The notes under the pieces are model-generated. The model did not search any database. It worked only from the letters and a program-made list of their open reading frames with translations, and was not told the origin of the DNA. This document shows positions 47,071-56,517 of a stretch of 64,000 bases of DNA, in pieces; position 1 is the stretch's first letter, and each line of letters starts with the position of its first letter. Made by a program: the position numbers and the translations under genes. Origin of the DNA: Magnetococcales bacterium (GTDB lineage: Bacteria > Pseudomonadota > Magnetococcia > Magnetococcales > DC0425bin3); NCBI GenBank assembly GCA_015229045.1, contig JADGCJ010000008.1:3752-67751 (forward strand). The letters are read 5' to 3'.

Positions 47071-49326
47071 ATGCTGTGGTCATACCCATCGCCATCCTGC
47101 AGGGTTTGGCGCTGTCTCTGCCTGATCATCCTGCCGTTTTTGATCAGTTGCTCCGCCCAGCCGGAGTCGGAGAAGGAGGCCGCCAGGTCCGCTCCGCAGA
47201 CCTTTACGGATGGGGGGGGACCTCCGCTCTCCGATCACGATCATGAGGGTCGCTACGCGACTTCCACACCCCCTCCGCCACCACCTGCCGCTGCCCCCGT
47301 CACCGCGCAACCTCTCATGGAGCCCGTGCGACCGGATATCGGGAACAGCGTCGCCTCTTCTCACAAGGTCGAGTGGGCACAAAATGGCGCGGCACGTGCC
47401 CTGCGGGAGGCGTCCCTCAACAAGGAACACGATGGTCATGCAACGGTCGGGAAGAAAACTCTTCCGAGTGGTGACGACCTGTTTGTCATGATGACGCTGC
47501 CGACTTCTCCATCATCCCTCGATAAAGCCGTGGTGCCTGAACGCGAGCAACCAGCAAAAAAGTCGGATGTGGAGCAGAAGAGGGGCATCGTCGAAAAACA
47601 GCGGAATGTTGCCAAAGGCATGATCAATCCTGTCTCCAGCACTCCCGACGCCGATGCCGCCGACCTTGCCGTGAAAGACGCACGACGCCCTTCATGGCCG
47701 GAGGGTGGGGGGAAGCTCTCCCCACCCATGGGTGTCGTGCCCACAGATAACGACCCTGTCAATACCCGGGAAATGATCCAGGGGGTGACCTTTCAGGAGC
47801 CTGTCGGCCATTGGGCCAATACGTATGTCCCGGGGGATCCGACCATACGCTTTCTGGAGGCGCAGTTGCGTCAGCATCGCCAGGTGCTTGTGGGAGGGGG
47901 GTATCCCGATCCAACCTTGCCGGGGGCCATGCCAACACCTGTCGTTCAGCCTGCCGATCCCCCCTGGAACAGCGCTCTGGCTTTCACTCTCCATGCGGAT
48001 CGCCGGGGAGTCGAGGGGCCGTCCCGCCTGCGGGTGCAACTGGGCATCCAGGGCAGCCAGCGTCAGGGGGGATACCGCCCGGTGATGAAATTGGCCCTGA
48101 TCCTCGATTTGCGGTCCTACCAGCATGTCCAGGAGACAACCCTCGCCCGCTCCCTGGCCCTGGCTCTGGGCAAAGCGCGTCAACCAGGCGATCGTTTCCT
48201 TCTCCTGGCCCTCGGCAGGCAGGGCAGCCTGCGCATCGACAGTGACCATTTTCGTCATGGAGCGCTCCAGGAGTCCCTGGCACATTTTTTCGACGACAGC
48301 CGCCCTCCGGATGGACCCAGACTGGATGTGGCACAAGCCATCGCCCTCGCCCGGAAACACACCCGCCTGTCCGACGAGCCCACTGCCACCCTGGGCAGCA
48401 GCCTGATTCTCCTCGCCACCCCGGCCCTTCCCCCCGAGGAGAGCCATGCCGTGGAGTTGGCCTCGCATGAGAGTGCCATTCAGGGGTCGCCGGTCAGTTT
48501 CATCGCTCTGGCCCCCCCTGCCGATGGTATGGCCGTGGAACGGATTGTCGCCGCCGGTATGGGAAATCGCCGTCTCCTGACCACCCCCGAGCAGACCGAA
48601 GCCCTGGTCGATCGTGAACTCCTCGCCGCCAGCCAGATGGTGGCCCGGGCCATCCGGGTCGTCTTTCGCCTTGCTCCCGGAGTCAGGCTGGTGGATATCC
48701 CCGGCTCTTATCGCCTGGATCCCCCCCAGGCGGCCCGGGTACGCCAGGCCGAACAGGCCCTCGATCAACACCTCTCCCGGCAGTTGGGGCTGGAAGCCGA
48801 CCGCAGCGAGGATGAAGAGGGATTGCGCATGGTCATTCCCTCCTTCCATGCCGGGGCAGGACACGTCATCCTGCTTGATCTGGTGGTTCCGGGGGCGGGT
48901 CCGGTCGTCGATGTCACGGTGCGTTACAAGGATGTGGTCTTCATGAAAAACAATGTGTTTCGCCAGACGTTGCCTCTGGCCAATCACCGGGAGGCTCCTG
49001 GTCCCCTGGAACACAACGTGATCAAGAACGCATTGGCCTTTCGTTTTGCCCTGATGCTCCAGCAGGCCGGAGAGAAACTTGCCGCCAACCAGGTGACCGA
49101 GGCGGTGACAATTCTGGAGGAGGGGCAAAGGTTGCTGGCGTCCTTGCGTCTCCTGCTTCCTGGCTGGGATCAGGATCCCACCCTCCAGGGAGACGAGGCC
49201 TTTTTGATTCGCCATCTGTCCATCCTGAGAAGCACGCCTCCCCAGCAGCCGCATATGCGTCAGCTCGCTGGTGCCACGTTGCGTGTTGCCGGTTTTCGTA
49301 AACTCATGCCGAGTGCCATGCCATGA
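47071..49326 (+). CDS. Lipoprotein with von Willebrand A-like domain
   Basis: 751 residues. Start ATG 47071 gives a lipoprotein signal (hydrophobic CLCLIILPFLISC with lipobox LISC, then SAQPESE). Residues about 30-250 are Pro/Ala/Asp-rich and probably disordered. Residues about 330-520 form a VWA-like fold (YRPVMKLALILDLRSYQHV then SLALALGKARQPGDRFLLLALG) but the MIDAS DxSxS is altered to DLRSY, so metal binding is doubtful. Overlaps the next gene by ATGA, so the pair is translated together. I do not recognise a specific family. Confidence 0.65.
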   Translation: MLWSYPSPSCRVWRCLCLIILPFLISCSAQPESEKEAARSAPQTFTDGGGPPLSDHDHEGRYATSTPPPPPPAAAPVTAQPLMEPVRPDIGNSVASSHKVEWAQNGAARALREASLNKEHDGHATVGKKTLPSGDDLFVMMTLPTSPSSLDKAVVPEREQPAKKSDVEQKRGIVEKQRNVAKGMINPVSSTPDADAADLAVKDARRPSWPEGGGKLSPPMGVVPTDNDPVNTREMIQGVTFQEPVGHWANTYVPGDPTIRFLEAQLRQHRQVLVGGGYPDPTLPGAMPTPVVQPADPPWNSALAFTLHADRRGVEGPSRLRVQLGIQGSQRQGGYRPVMKLALILDLRSYQHVQETTLARSLALALGKARQPGDRFLLLALGRQGSLRIDSDHFRHGALQESLAHFFDDSRPPDGPRLDVAQAIALARKHTRLSDEPTATLGSSLILLATPALPPEESHAVELASHESAIQGSPVSFIALAPPADGMAVERIVAAGMGNRRLLTTPEQTEALVDRELLAASQMVARAIRVVFRLAPGVRLVDIPGSYRLDPPQAARVRQAEQALDQHLSRQLGLEADRSEDEEGLRMVIPSFHAGAGHVILLDLVVPGAGPVVDVTVRYKDVVFMKNNVFRQTLPLANHREAPGPLEHNVIKNALAFRFALMLQQAGEKLAANQVTEAVTILEEGQRLLASLRLLLPGWDQDPTLQGDEAFLIRHLSILRSTPPQQPHMRQLAGATLRVAGFRKLMPSAMP

Positions 49327-52300
49327 TCGTATCGCTGTTTTCCAGGGCTGTTGCCGGTCATCGACCGGGCCGTCACCTCGTGCGCCGCCAGGTATTGGCC
49401 TTTTGGGTATTGTTGGGAGGATGGATCGGGACATGGGTATTGCCAGACTCGTCTGGCGCGGCGCCTCCGCCGGTTGCATCGAACGGCGAGGTGAAGCTTC
49501 CCCTGGCCGATTACTCCGCCTGGCAGGAGATGCTGGCCAAACACCCCGGCCCCGCCCCGGCGGCCTATACCATTGGCGATGCCACCGTCACCATCACGAT
49601 CACCGAGGAGGGGTCGAGAAGGTTTCAGGGCAAGGTGGAGGTGGATACATCCATCCAGGTCTTCGACGCCAAATGGGTCCGCATCCCTCTTCTGCCCCTG
49701 GGGGTGACCATGACCAAGGCCACCCTGGGGTCGGAACCGCTGCGGCTGATACCCACCCCGGATGGCATTGCCTGGGATACCGCCACGGCAGGGACATTTG
49801 CCGTCCATCTGGAGTATCTGGTCACCCCTTTCACCACGCCTGAGGGGAACCTGTTATCCCTGCCCCTGCCACAGGTTGCCTCTTCCCGGTTGTCCGTCCA
49901 GATTCCGGGCAACAGCCTGGATGTGGTGGTGATTCCGGCCACCGAGATCACTACCCGCGAGGAGAATGGCAGCACACGGGTCACAGCCCTTGCCCCGGGC
50001 AGGTCGTCTCTGGCTGTCAGTTGGCGTCAGCCGGGTGGTGTGAAGGATAGCATCAGCCGGGCGACCTACCAGGGTCGGGTGGTTGGCCAGGCCATCACGG
50101 GTCAGGCCATCACCTGGCAGGGGGAGTTTCACGTCACGTTGCCGTCCGCCAGGCCTGTACTCCTGCCGGTGCTTCCCTCCTCCTTGACCCTCAACGAACT
50201 CAAGGTGGATGGGGTGCAGTCTGCAATCCAGGAGAAGGATGGTTTTTTTGCCACCCTGGTCGAAGGGCGTGGCAACCATCGCCTGGAGGTGACCTTTCAA
50301 ACACCGATGGGGGCAGGCAAGGGGGTACCCAACGTTGCTTTTGCCATTCCCAAGGTGCCCATCTCCCGTTTCGATCTGGTTCTGCCTGGCAACAAAGAGC
50401 TGCAGGTCACGCCATCGGCCCAGGTGACGACCCGTGAGGAAAAAGGCGAGACCCTGGCAACCCTCTATCTGCCTGTGAGCGATCGCGTCGCCTTCTCCTG
50501 GAGCGAGGCGGTTCCGGAAACCATCAAAAATGAGACCAGGGCCAATGCCACGCTTGTCCACCTTCTGCGCGCCGAGGAGGGGGTTCTCCATGTGCAGACC
50601 CAGGTCAATTATGAGATTACCCAAGGAAAAACAACACAACTCGCCCTGGAACTGCCCAAGGAGGCCCGGATCAACCGCGTGGTGGCAGCGGCACCGGCCC
50701 TGCTGGCCGACTGGACGGTGAAGCCGGGCAACAACGAAACGCAACGTCTGGAAATCTATCTTAAACAGCCAATCCAGGGTGAACTCTCCCTGGAGGTGTT
50801 CCATGAGCGCCTGTTGGGCAGCGTCGAGGCGCGTCAGGAGCCGTTCTCGATCCAGCTGCTCAAAAGCCTGGAGGTCAATCGCCAACGGGGAGTCGTGGCG
50901 CTGCTGTCTGGCAATGAACTCTCCATCCACCCGGAGTCTCTTCACGGGCTGACCCTGGTGGGCGACAATCAGATTCCCCCGACCTTGCGCCAAAAAATCT
51001 CCGGCACGGTCGCCCATACGTTTAAATATTTTGATCCGGATCCCAGGTTGACGGTCCGGGTCAAGGCCCCGCAACGCAAGCAGGGACACTTCGATGCCCA
51101 GATAGATACCCTGATCTCCATTGGCGAAGTGACCTTGAAGGGGAACACATCGGTAACCCTGGATGTGAAGTCCGATTCTCTCATGGCGCTGGATATCGAA
51201 CTTCCCACCGATCTGAATGTGCTGGGAGTGACCGCCCCTTCGTTACGGACGCACCGGGTGGAGAGCGTCGATCAACGTAAACAGGTGCATCTGGAGTTTA
51301 CCCAGGAGATCACCGGGCAGTTTCGTTTGGATTTGCATACCGAACGGATCATGGGGGAGAACGAGGCCATCACCTCCGTTCCTTTGATCAAGGTTCGCGA
51401 TGCCGAAGTGGCGCACGGTCGGTTGGCCGTGGAAGCCCTGGCCCCGGTGGAGGTTCAGACGGCCACCAGTGATCATCTCTCCACAGTCGAGGCATCTCAA
51501 CTGCCGCAACAGCTTTTGCTGCGCACCACCAATCCCATCCTGTTGGCCTTCAAATATGTCCAAAGCGAAACGCCACCCAGGCTGGATCTCAAGATCATTC
51601 GCCATCAAGGCATCGAGTTGCAGCAGGCGGTGATCAGCCGGGCCGACCTGCGCTCGCTGATCACCCGCGACGGTATCATGGTGACTGTGGCCACGTTCAA
51701 GGTGCAGAACAATCGCCAGCAATTTTTACAACTGGAACTTCCGCCTCGATCGACGGTCTGGTCCCTGTTTGTCAACGGGGTGGCGGAAAAACCGGCCCAG
51801 GCGGAGTCGGGACAAAAAGGCGATATGGTCTTGATCAGACTGGTCAACAATACGAAGGGCTTTCCGGTCGAGCTGATCTATGCCAACCGGATGCCGCCCA
51901 TGTCCATTTCCGGTGAACTCGGTGCTCAAATGCCTCGTCCCAACATGGTTGTCACACAAACCAATTGGCAACTGTTTTTACCGAGCGAGTTCCATTATCT
52001 GACTCCGACCGGCAGTTTCACCAGCAGACATGCCGGACCGGGTTCGTTTTTCAACAGGGCAGCCGTTTCGGACGATGTGCGTTCCATAGGTCCGGATATT
52101 CTGAAGGGAGGTGGGGGGGATCTGCATATTCAGGTACCCGCCGAGGGTTATGCTCTTCACCTTTCCAGGCTTTATGCCCACGATGGCGACAGGGCACCCT
52201 CGTGGCAACTTTACTATTTCGACGGAGTTGTTCATCGATCCGGGTTGATTTTCTCGCTGGTGGGCGTCCTTCTGCTGGGAGCCGGTTTGCTGGCCAGGCC

Positions 52301-52541
52301 ATGGTCCATGGAGCTGAAACGACGGAGACAGATCCTTGGCGGCATGGGGATCGTGGCTTCGGGGCTGCTGGTGGTTTTCGGCTCTTTGCAGGTACCCTGG
52401 CGACCGGCCATGGTGTTGGCGTGTGGCGTGTTGGTAGTCTGGTCATGTTTTGTCGCCGGACGGGGTTTGCTGCGATGGTGGCAGCGCCGCCGAAGAGATA
52501 CGGTAGCGCAGGGAGATTCCACCGGGAAGGGTGCCGATTGA
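49323..52541 (+). CDS. Large periplasmic beta-rich protein with C-terminal membrane anchor
   Basis: 1072 residues. Signal peptide in the first 45 residues (VLAFWVLLGGWIGTWVLPDSSGA), then about 900 residues of beta-strand repeats (for example VSAQVTTREEKGETLATLYLP-like strands recurring), and three membrane helices near the C-terminus (SGLIFSLVGVLLLGAGLLA, GMGIVASGLLVVFGS, PAMVLACGVLVVWSCFVAG) followed by a basic cytosolic end RRRRD. Topology: periplasmic domain held in the inner membrane. No family recognised; translational coupling to the VWA lipoprotein suggests an envelope-spanning pair. Confidence 0.65.
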   Translation: MIVSLFSRAVAGHRPGRHLVRRQVLAFWVLLGGWIGTWVLPDSSGAAPPPVASNGEVKLPLADYSAWQEMLAKHPGPAPAAYTIGDATVTITITEEGSRRFQGKVEVDTSIQVFDAKWVRIPLLPLGVTMTKATLGSEPLRLIPTPDGIAWDTATAGTFAVHLEYLVTPFTTPEGNLLSLPLPQVASSRLSVQIPGNSLDVVVIPATEITTREENGSTRVTALAPGRSSLAVSWRQPGGVKDSISRATYQGRVVGQAITGQAITWQGEFHVTLPSARPVLLPVLPSSLTLNELKVDGVQSAIQEKDGFFATLVEGRGNHRLEVTFQTPMGAGKGVPNVAFAIPKVPISRFDLVLPGNKELQVTPSAQVTTREEKGETLATLYLPVSDRVAFSWSEAVPETIKNETRANATLVHLLRAEEGVLHVQTQVNYEITQGKTTQLALELPKEARINRVVAAAPALLADWTVKPGNNETQRLEIYLKQPIQGELSLEVFHERLLGSVEARQEPFSIQLLKSLEVNRQRGVVALLSGNELSIHPESLHGLTLVGDNQIPPTLRQKISGTVAHTFKYFDPDPRLTVRVKAPQRKQGHFDAQIDTLISIGEVTLKGNTSVTLDVKSDSLMALDIELPTDLNVLGVTAPSLRTHRVESVDQRKQVHLEFTQEITGQFRLDLHTERIMGENEAITSVPLIKVRDAEVAHGRLAVEALAPVEVQTATSDHLSTVEASQLPQQLLLRTTNPILLAFKYVQSETPPRLDLKIIRHQGIELQQAVISRADLRSLITRDGIMVTVATFKVQNNRQQFLQLELPPRSTVWSLFVNGVAEKPAQAESGQKGDMVLIRLVNNTKGFPVELIYANRMPPMSISGELGAQMPRPNMVVTQTNWQLFLPSEFHYLTPTGSFTSRHAGPGSFFNRAAVSDDVRSIGPDILKGGGGDLHIQVPAEGYALHLSRLYAHDGDRAPSWQLYYFDGVVHRSGLIFSLVGVLLLGAGLLARPWSMELKRRRQILGGMGIVASGLLVVFGSLQVPWRPAMVLACGVLVVWSCFVAGRGLLRWWQRRRRDTVAQGDSTGKGAD

Positions 52542-52710
52542 TGCCAGTTTGCGTCGCATGCCATTCCGGCTCCCCAGGGGGATCTCGTTCAAGGATGAAT
52601 CACCCTTGGCGGACGGTGTTTGTGACAGAGAAAGGTTGTATATGACCCGCTGCAACAGGTAATATGATTACCGCAAAAGGGCACCATGTTCACCAAGGAA
52701 AAACCAAAAA

Positions 52711-53622
52711 ATGGACAAAAGCAGCCTGAATGATTTCGAGTCGCCTACAGCCACTCCGACATCGCCGGATCAAAGATTGCGTTGGCAGAAGGCAAACCGT
52801 GAATGGTGGGAAAACAATCCCATGCAGTACGATTGGAGAGAGCGCATCGGGCACGATAAATTTACCGAAGCCTATTACCGGGAGATTGACACCCGCTTTT
52901 TTAATTCAACGAAACCCATCATGCCATGGAAAACGATCCCCTTTGATAATCTGATTCCGTTTGACAGCCTGAAGGATAAAAAATGTCTCGAAATTGGTGT
53001 CGGCTGTGGCACCCATGCCCACCTGATTGCCACACACGCCGGGGATTTTACCGGCATTGACTTGACCGAACACGCGATAGAGTGTTCACGGTCCCGCTTG
53101 AATCTCTTCGGGATCAACGCCCGGATCTTGCGCATGGATGCGGAAGAGATGGAGTTCCCGGATCACAGCTTCGATTTTGTCTGGAGCTGGGGGGTCATTC
53201 ACCACTCCGCTGACACACCCAGGATTCTTTCTGAAATCAAGCGTGTGTTGAAGCCTGGTGGTACAGTGGTCACCATGGTGTACTATCGGAATTTCTGGAA
53301 CTATTATATTGTCGCGGGTCTTTTTTATGGTATTCTGCAAGGCAACCTGTTCCGAACCCGGTCGCTTGCCAAAACACAACAGAGAGCAACAGATGGCGCC
53401 CTCGCCAGATATTATACCATGTCGGAGTGGCGATCTCTCGTGGAACCAGGATTCACCATCGAAGAGATGCAAATTTCCGGTCTCAAGCCCGAATTGTTGC
53501 CAATCCCCGGAGGTCGGATCAAAAATCTCCTTCTGGCCATGATTCCGGACAGTGTGGCCCGTTTTTTGATTTGTCGATGCAAAATGGGGTCTTTCCTGAT
53601 CGCAAAAATGACGAAAGTCTGA
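52711..53622 (+). CDS. Class I SAM-dependent methyltransferase
   Basis: 303 residues. SAM motif I CLEIGVGCGTHAHLIA (about 92), motif II FTGIDLTEHAIE, motif IV FDFVWSWGVIHHSADTPRIL and motif V VLKPGGTVVTMVYYRN. The substrate cannot be read; the next gene is a glycosyltransferase, so a lipid or surface-sugar role is possible. Confidence 0.82.
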   Translation: MDKSSLNDFESPTATPTSPDQRLRWQKANREWWENNPMQYDWRERIGHDKFTEAYYREIDTRFFNSTKPIMPWKTIPFDNLIPFDSLKDKKCLEIGVGCGTHAHLIATHAGDFTGIDLTEHAIECSRSRLNLFGINARILRMDAEEMEFPDHSFDFVWSWGVIHHSADTPRILSEIKRVLKPGGTVVTMVYYRNFWNYYIVAGLFYGILQGNLFRTRSLAKTQQRATDGALARYYTMSEWRSLVEPGFTIEEMQISGLKPELLPIPGGRIKNLLLAMIPDSVARFLICRCKMGSFLIAKMTKV

Positions 53623-53710
53623 CTTCCAGGAAAGACTGGACGGGGTCTTCGTTGGTTGGTATTGGATTTTTCAATATGTCCAATATTCAAACAGTGGTGG
53701 TGTCGTCAAA

Positions 53711-53757
53711 GGTCAAAATTCAGGAGCCTGGCAGGGTCAAAATTCAGGGGCCTGGTG
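53711..53757 (+). repeat. 24-bp tandem duplication before the glycosyltransferase start
   Basis: GGTCAAAATTCAGG followed by A/GGCCTGG occurs at 53711 and again at 53735, period 24. The second unit provides the sequence in front of the ATG at 53758. Confidence 0.8.
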
Positions 53758-54909
53758 ATGAAGATACTTGTGTTCCGGTTTGGATCTCTTGGTGACACCA
53801 TCATGGCTCTTCCTGCCCTGCAATGGATCCGTGACCACTATGGTCCGGAGAGCGACATCACGCTGCTCGAAAACAGATCCGCCGGTGCTGAAGTTTCAGC
53901 GAGGCATCTTCTGGAAGGGACGTCCTACGTCAACCATTTTCTTGCCTATCCGACCGGAAAGCGTGATTGGAATTTCTTCAGGGAGATGCTGCATTTAATC
54001 CGGGGAATCCGCCAACAAAATTTTCATGCTGTCATCAATCTGGCCCCCGGGCAACGCACCCATCGGCTTGCATTTTGGCGCGATCAGCTGTTTTTTTCTC
54101 TCTGCCTGATCCGCAATCGTATCGGCTTTCGTCCTTTTACCCGTCAGTTTCTCTACCCACGCGATCCAGACGGGCGGCTCGCCATGGTCCCTGCCGAAGC
54201 CGCCTTTTTATTGGAACGCCTGACTGCCAGCGGCCTTGCAACCGGAAGATCATTGGCAGATCCCCTCCCGCCCGTGGACCTTGAACTGACAGAGGAGGAG
54301 TTGCGCCAGGCAAAGACCTGGCTGGCTTCCAAACGACGCCATCCGGATCGACCCCTGGTGGTCATGGCGCCTGGCGTCAAGCAGCCGGTCAATCAGTGGC
54401 CTCTCGATCGTTATGCCGCATTGGGTTCTGCCCTTCTCCGGGGTGAACTTTGTGAATTGGTCGTCATTGGCGGCAAGAAGGATCTTCCTCTTCAGGAAAA
54501 ACTTTTGGAAACCTGGCAAGAGGGAATTGGCGCATCCGGCCTTTTTTCTCCCCGGCTGACGGCGGCCATCCTCTCCCGAAGTCAATTGTTCATCGGTTCC
54601 GACAGCGGCCCTGTACACCTGGCCTCTGCGGCGGGTGTTCCCTGTATTGCCATTTATTCCGACCGGGACAGTCCCGGTCGTTGGCACCCTCTGGGTCGTC
54701 AACACCAGGTTTTGAGAAAATCGGTTCCCTGTGGCGGTTGTGGTTTTTCCGTCTGCCCACGTCCTGACCACCTTTGCGTGATGTCTGTCGGTACATCCGA
54801 AGTGCTGGATGCCGCAGGTACCCATCTGCAGCCGATGCGGAAACGAGGCGGCAGGGAGGAGGCGACGAGACAGGAGGCAACGCTCAAGGTCAAGAGTATG
54901 TCGGAGTAA
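53758..54909 (+). CDS. Glycosyltransferase family 9 (heptosyltransferase-like)
   Basis: 383 residues. N-terminal MKILVFRFGSLGDTIMALPALQWI is the GT9 start; C-terminal domain has VMAPGVKQPVNQWPLDRYAALG and the nucleotide-sugar site IGSDSGPVHLASAAGVPCIAIY. Adds a heptose or other sugar to lipopolysaccharide core or a related glycan. The last about 28 residues (CGxxRKRGGREEATRQ-like) come from the dispersed repeat at 54829-54873, so its C-terminus has been replaced or extended by that insertion. Confidence 0.87.
   Translation: MKILVFRFGSLGDTIMALPALQWIRDHYGPESDITLLENRSAGAEVSARHLLEGTSYVNHFLAYPTGKRDWNFFREMLHLIRGIRQQNFHAVINLAPGQRTHRLAFWRDQLFFSLCLIRNRIGFRPFTRQFLYPRDPDGRLAMVPAEAAFLLERLTASGLATGRSLADPLPPVDLELTEEELRQAKTWLASKRRHPDRPLVVMAPGVKQPVNQWPLDRYAALGSALLRGELCELVVIGGKKDLPLQEKLLETWQEGIGASGLFSPRLTAAILSRSQLFIGSDSGPVHLASAAGVPCIAIYSDRDSPGRWHPLGRQHQVLRKSVPCGGCGFSVCPRPDHLCVMSVGTSEVLDAAGTHLQPMRKRGGREEATRQEATLKVKSMSE
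54829..54873 (+). repeat. Dispersed repeat, copy 2 (left half), inside the glycosyltransferase 3' end
   Basis: TACCCATCTGCAG CCGATGCGG and the following GGCGACGAGACAG match the left end of copy 1 at 2950-3004. The right half is not present. The insertion lies in frame near the end of the coding sequence. Confidence 0.65.
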
Positions 54910-54934
54910 CACAGCACAGGAGAAACCAACGGCA

Positions 54935-56392
54935 ATGTGCATCACGGGGTGGAAGTTTGACAACAGTTATTCTCGCCTGCCGGGGATGATGTACACCCGC
55001 CTCCTGCCGGCAAAGGTTCGTTCTCCAGGCCTGGTGATTTTGAATCGGGCCCTTGTTGCGGAACTTGGGCTGCGGGTTCTGGATGCCAACGACGAGGAGT
55101 GCGCCCGATTCTTTTCAGGGAACCGCTTGCCTGAGGGGTCGGAGCCGTTGGCGCAGGCTTATGCGGGCCATCAGTTTGGTCATTTCAGCATATTGGGGGA
55201 TGGCCGGGCCATCGTTTTGGGTGAACACATCACCCCCGCCGGTCAACGGGTCGATATTCAATTCAAGGGATCCGGTCGCACACCCTATTCTCGCAGTGGT
55301 GACGGAAAGGCAGCCCTGGGGCCTATGTTGCGGGAGTACATTCTCAGCGAGGCCATGCATGGTCTGGGCATTCCGACAACGCGCAGTCTGGCTGTGGTGA
55401 CGACGGGAGAACCACTCTTGCGCGAGACCGTGCAGCCGGGGGCCATCCTGACCCGGGTGGCGGCCTCCCATCTGCGGGTGGGGACATTTCAGTATCTTGC
55501 CACGCGCAGGGATATTGGGGCGCTCCGCACCCTGCTCCATTACACCATTCATCGTCACTATCCCGACCTGACCGCCGAGGAGAGGCCCGCTCTGGCATTG
55601 CTGCGGGTGGTGATGGAGCGCCAGATCGATCTGGTGGTTGACTGGATGCGGGTCGGCTTTATCCACGGGGTGATGAACACCGATAACGTGACCCTCTCCG
55701 GGGAGAGCATCGACTATGGTCCCTGCGCATTCATGGATGCTTACGATCAGGCGACAGTCTTCAGCTCCATAGACCACGATGGTCGCTACGCTTTTGGCAA
55801 CCAGCCCCCTGTCATGCGGTGGAATCTGGCCCGCTTTGCCGAGACCCTGCTGCCCTTGTTGCACGACGACCAAACGAGTGCCATGACCCTGGCCGAAGAG
55901 GTCGTACAGGAGTTCAGCGACCTCTTCCAACAACGGTGGCATGCGATGATGTGCGGAAAACTGGGCCTTGTGGGTGAGGACGCGGAGGATGAATCTCTGG
56001 TTTCCGACCTGTTGGAATGGATGCAGAGACACGGCGCTGACTACACCCGGACTTTCCGGACCCTTTCCAGCGACTCTTTGCCCATGGGGGAGTTGTTTCA
56101 GCGGGAGACGTTCAAAAACTGGCACGAGAGGTGGCAGAGACGATTGGAACGGGGACCGGCCTCGCAGGAGACCTCGCGGGAGCTTATGCGCACACGCAAC
56201 CCCGCCGTTATCCCCCGCAACCACAAGGTCGAGGAGACCCTGAGTGCCGCCTCACAGGAGGGCGACATGCTTCCCGTGAAAAAGTTGCTGGAAGCCCTGT
56301 CCAATCCCTACGACGACCGTCCGGAGCTTGCTCCCTACCAAATGCCACCAGAGGCCAGTGAACGGGTCTACCAGACTTTCTGCGGGACTTGA
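54935..56392 (+). CDS. selO: Protein adenylyltransferase SelO
   Basis: 485-residue pseudokinase-fold enzyme that transfers AMP to protein hydroxyl groups in redox defence. Seen: PLAQAYAGHQFGHFSILGDGRA, FKGSGRTPYSRSGDGKAALGPMLREYI (nucleotide loop), and VGFIHGVMNTDNVTLSGESIDYGPCAF (metal site). The terminal family cysteine is present in YQTFCGT. ATG 54935 starts the typical WKFDNSYSRLP. Confidence 0.95.
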   Translation: MCITGWKFDNSYSRLPGMMYTRLLPAKVRSPGLVILNRALVAELGLRVLDANDEECARFFSGNRLPEGSEPLAQAYAGHQFGHFSILGDGRAIVLGEHITPAGQRVDIQFKGSGRTPYSRSGDGKAALGPMLREYILSEAMHGLGIPTTRSLAVVTTGEPLLRETVQPGAILTRVAASHLRVGTFQYLATRRDIGALRTLLHYTIHRHYPDLTAEERPALALLRVVMERQIDLVVDWMRVGFIHGVMNTDNVTLSGESIDYGPCAFMDAYDQATVFSSIDHDGRYAFGNQPPVMRWNLARFAETLLPLLHDDQTSAMTLAEEVVQEFSDLFQQRWHAMMCGKLGLVGEDAEDESLVSDLLEWMQRHGADYTRTFRTLSSDSLPMGELFQRETFKNWHERWQRRLERGPASQETSRELMRTRNPAVIPRNHKVEETLSAASQEGDMLPVKKLLEALSNPYDDRPELAPYQMPPEASERVYQTFCGT

Positions 56393-56418
56393 TGCCGTTG
56401 ATCGGTAATGCATTATAG

Positions 56419-56517
56419 TGGACCCCAAAATCTGGACAGCATGACAAGCTCTGGAATATTTCCAGCCAGGAGGAGTGGAGATGATCCGGAACGGGTCAAA
56501 TCAGCACGGTCGATTCA
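56419..56517 (+). mobile_element. Possible insertion-sequence end remnant
   Basis: TGGACCCCAAAATCTGGACA at 56419-56438 resembles the terminal repeat of IS3-type elements and is followed by AGGAGGAGTGGAG and an ATG at 56481, the layout of an IS3 left end, but the frame after it does not continue as a transposase. Treated as a remnant on pattern only. Confidence 0.35.
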
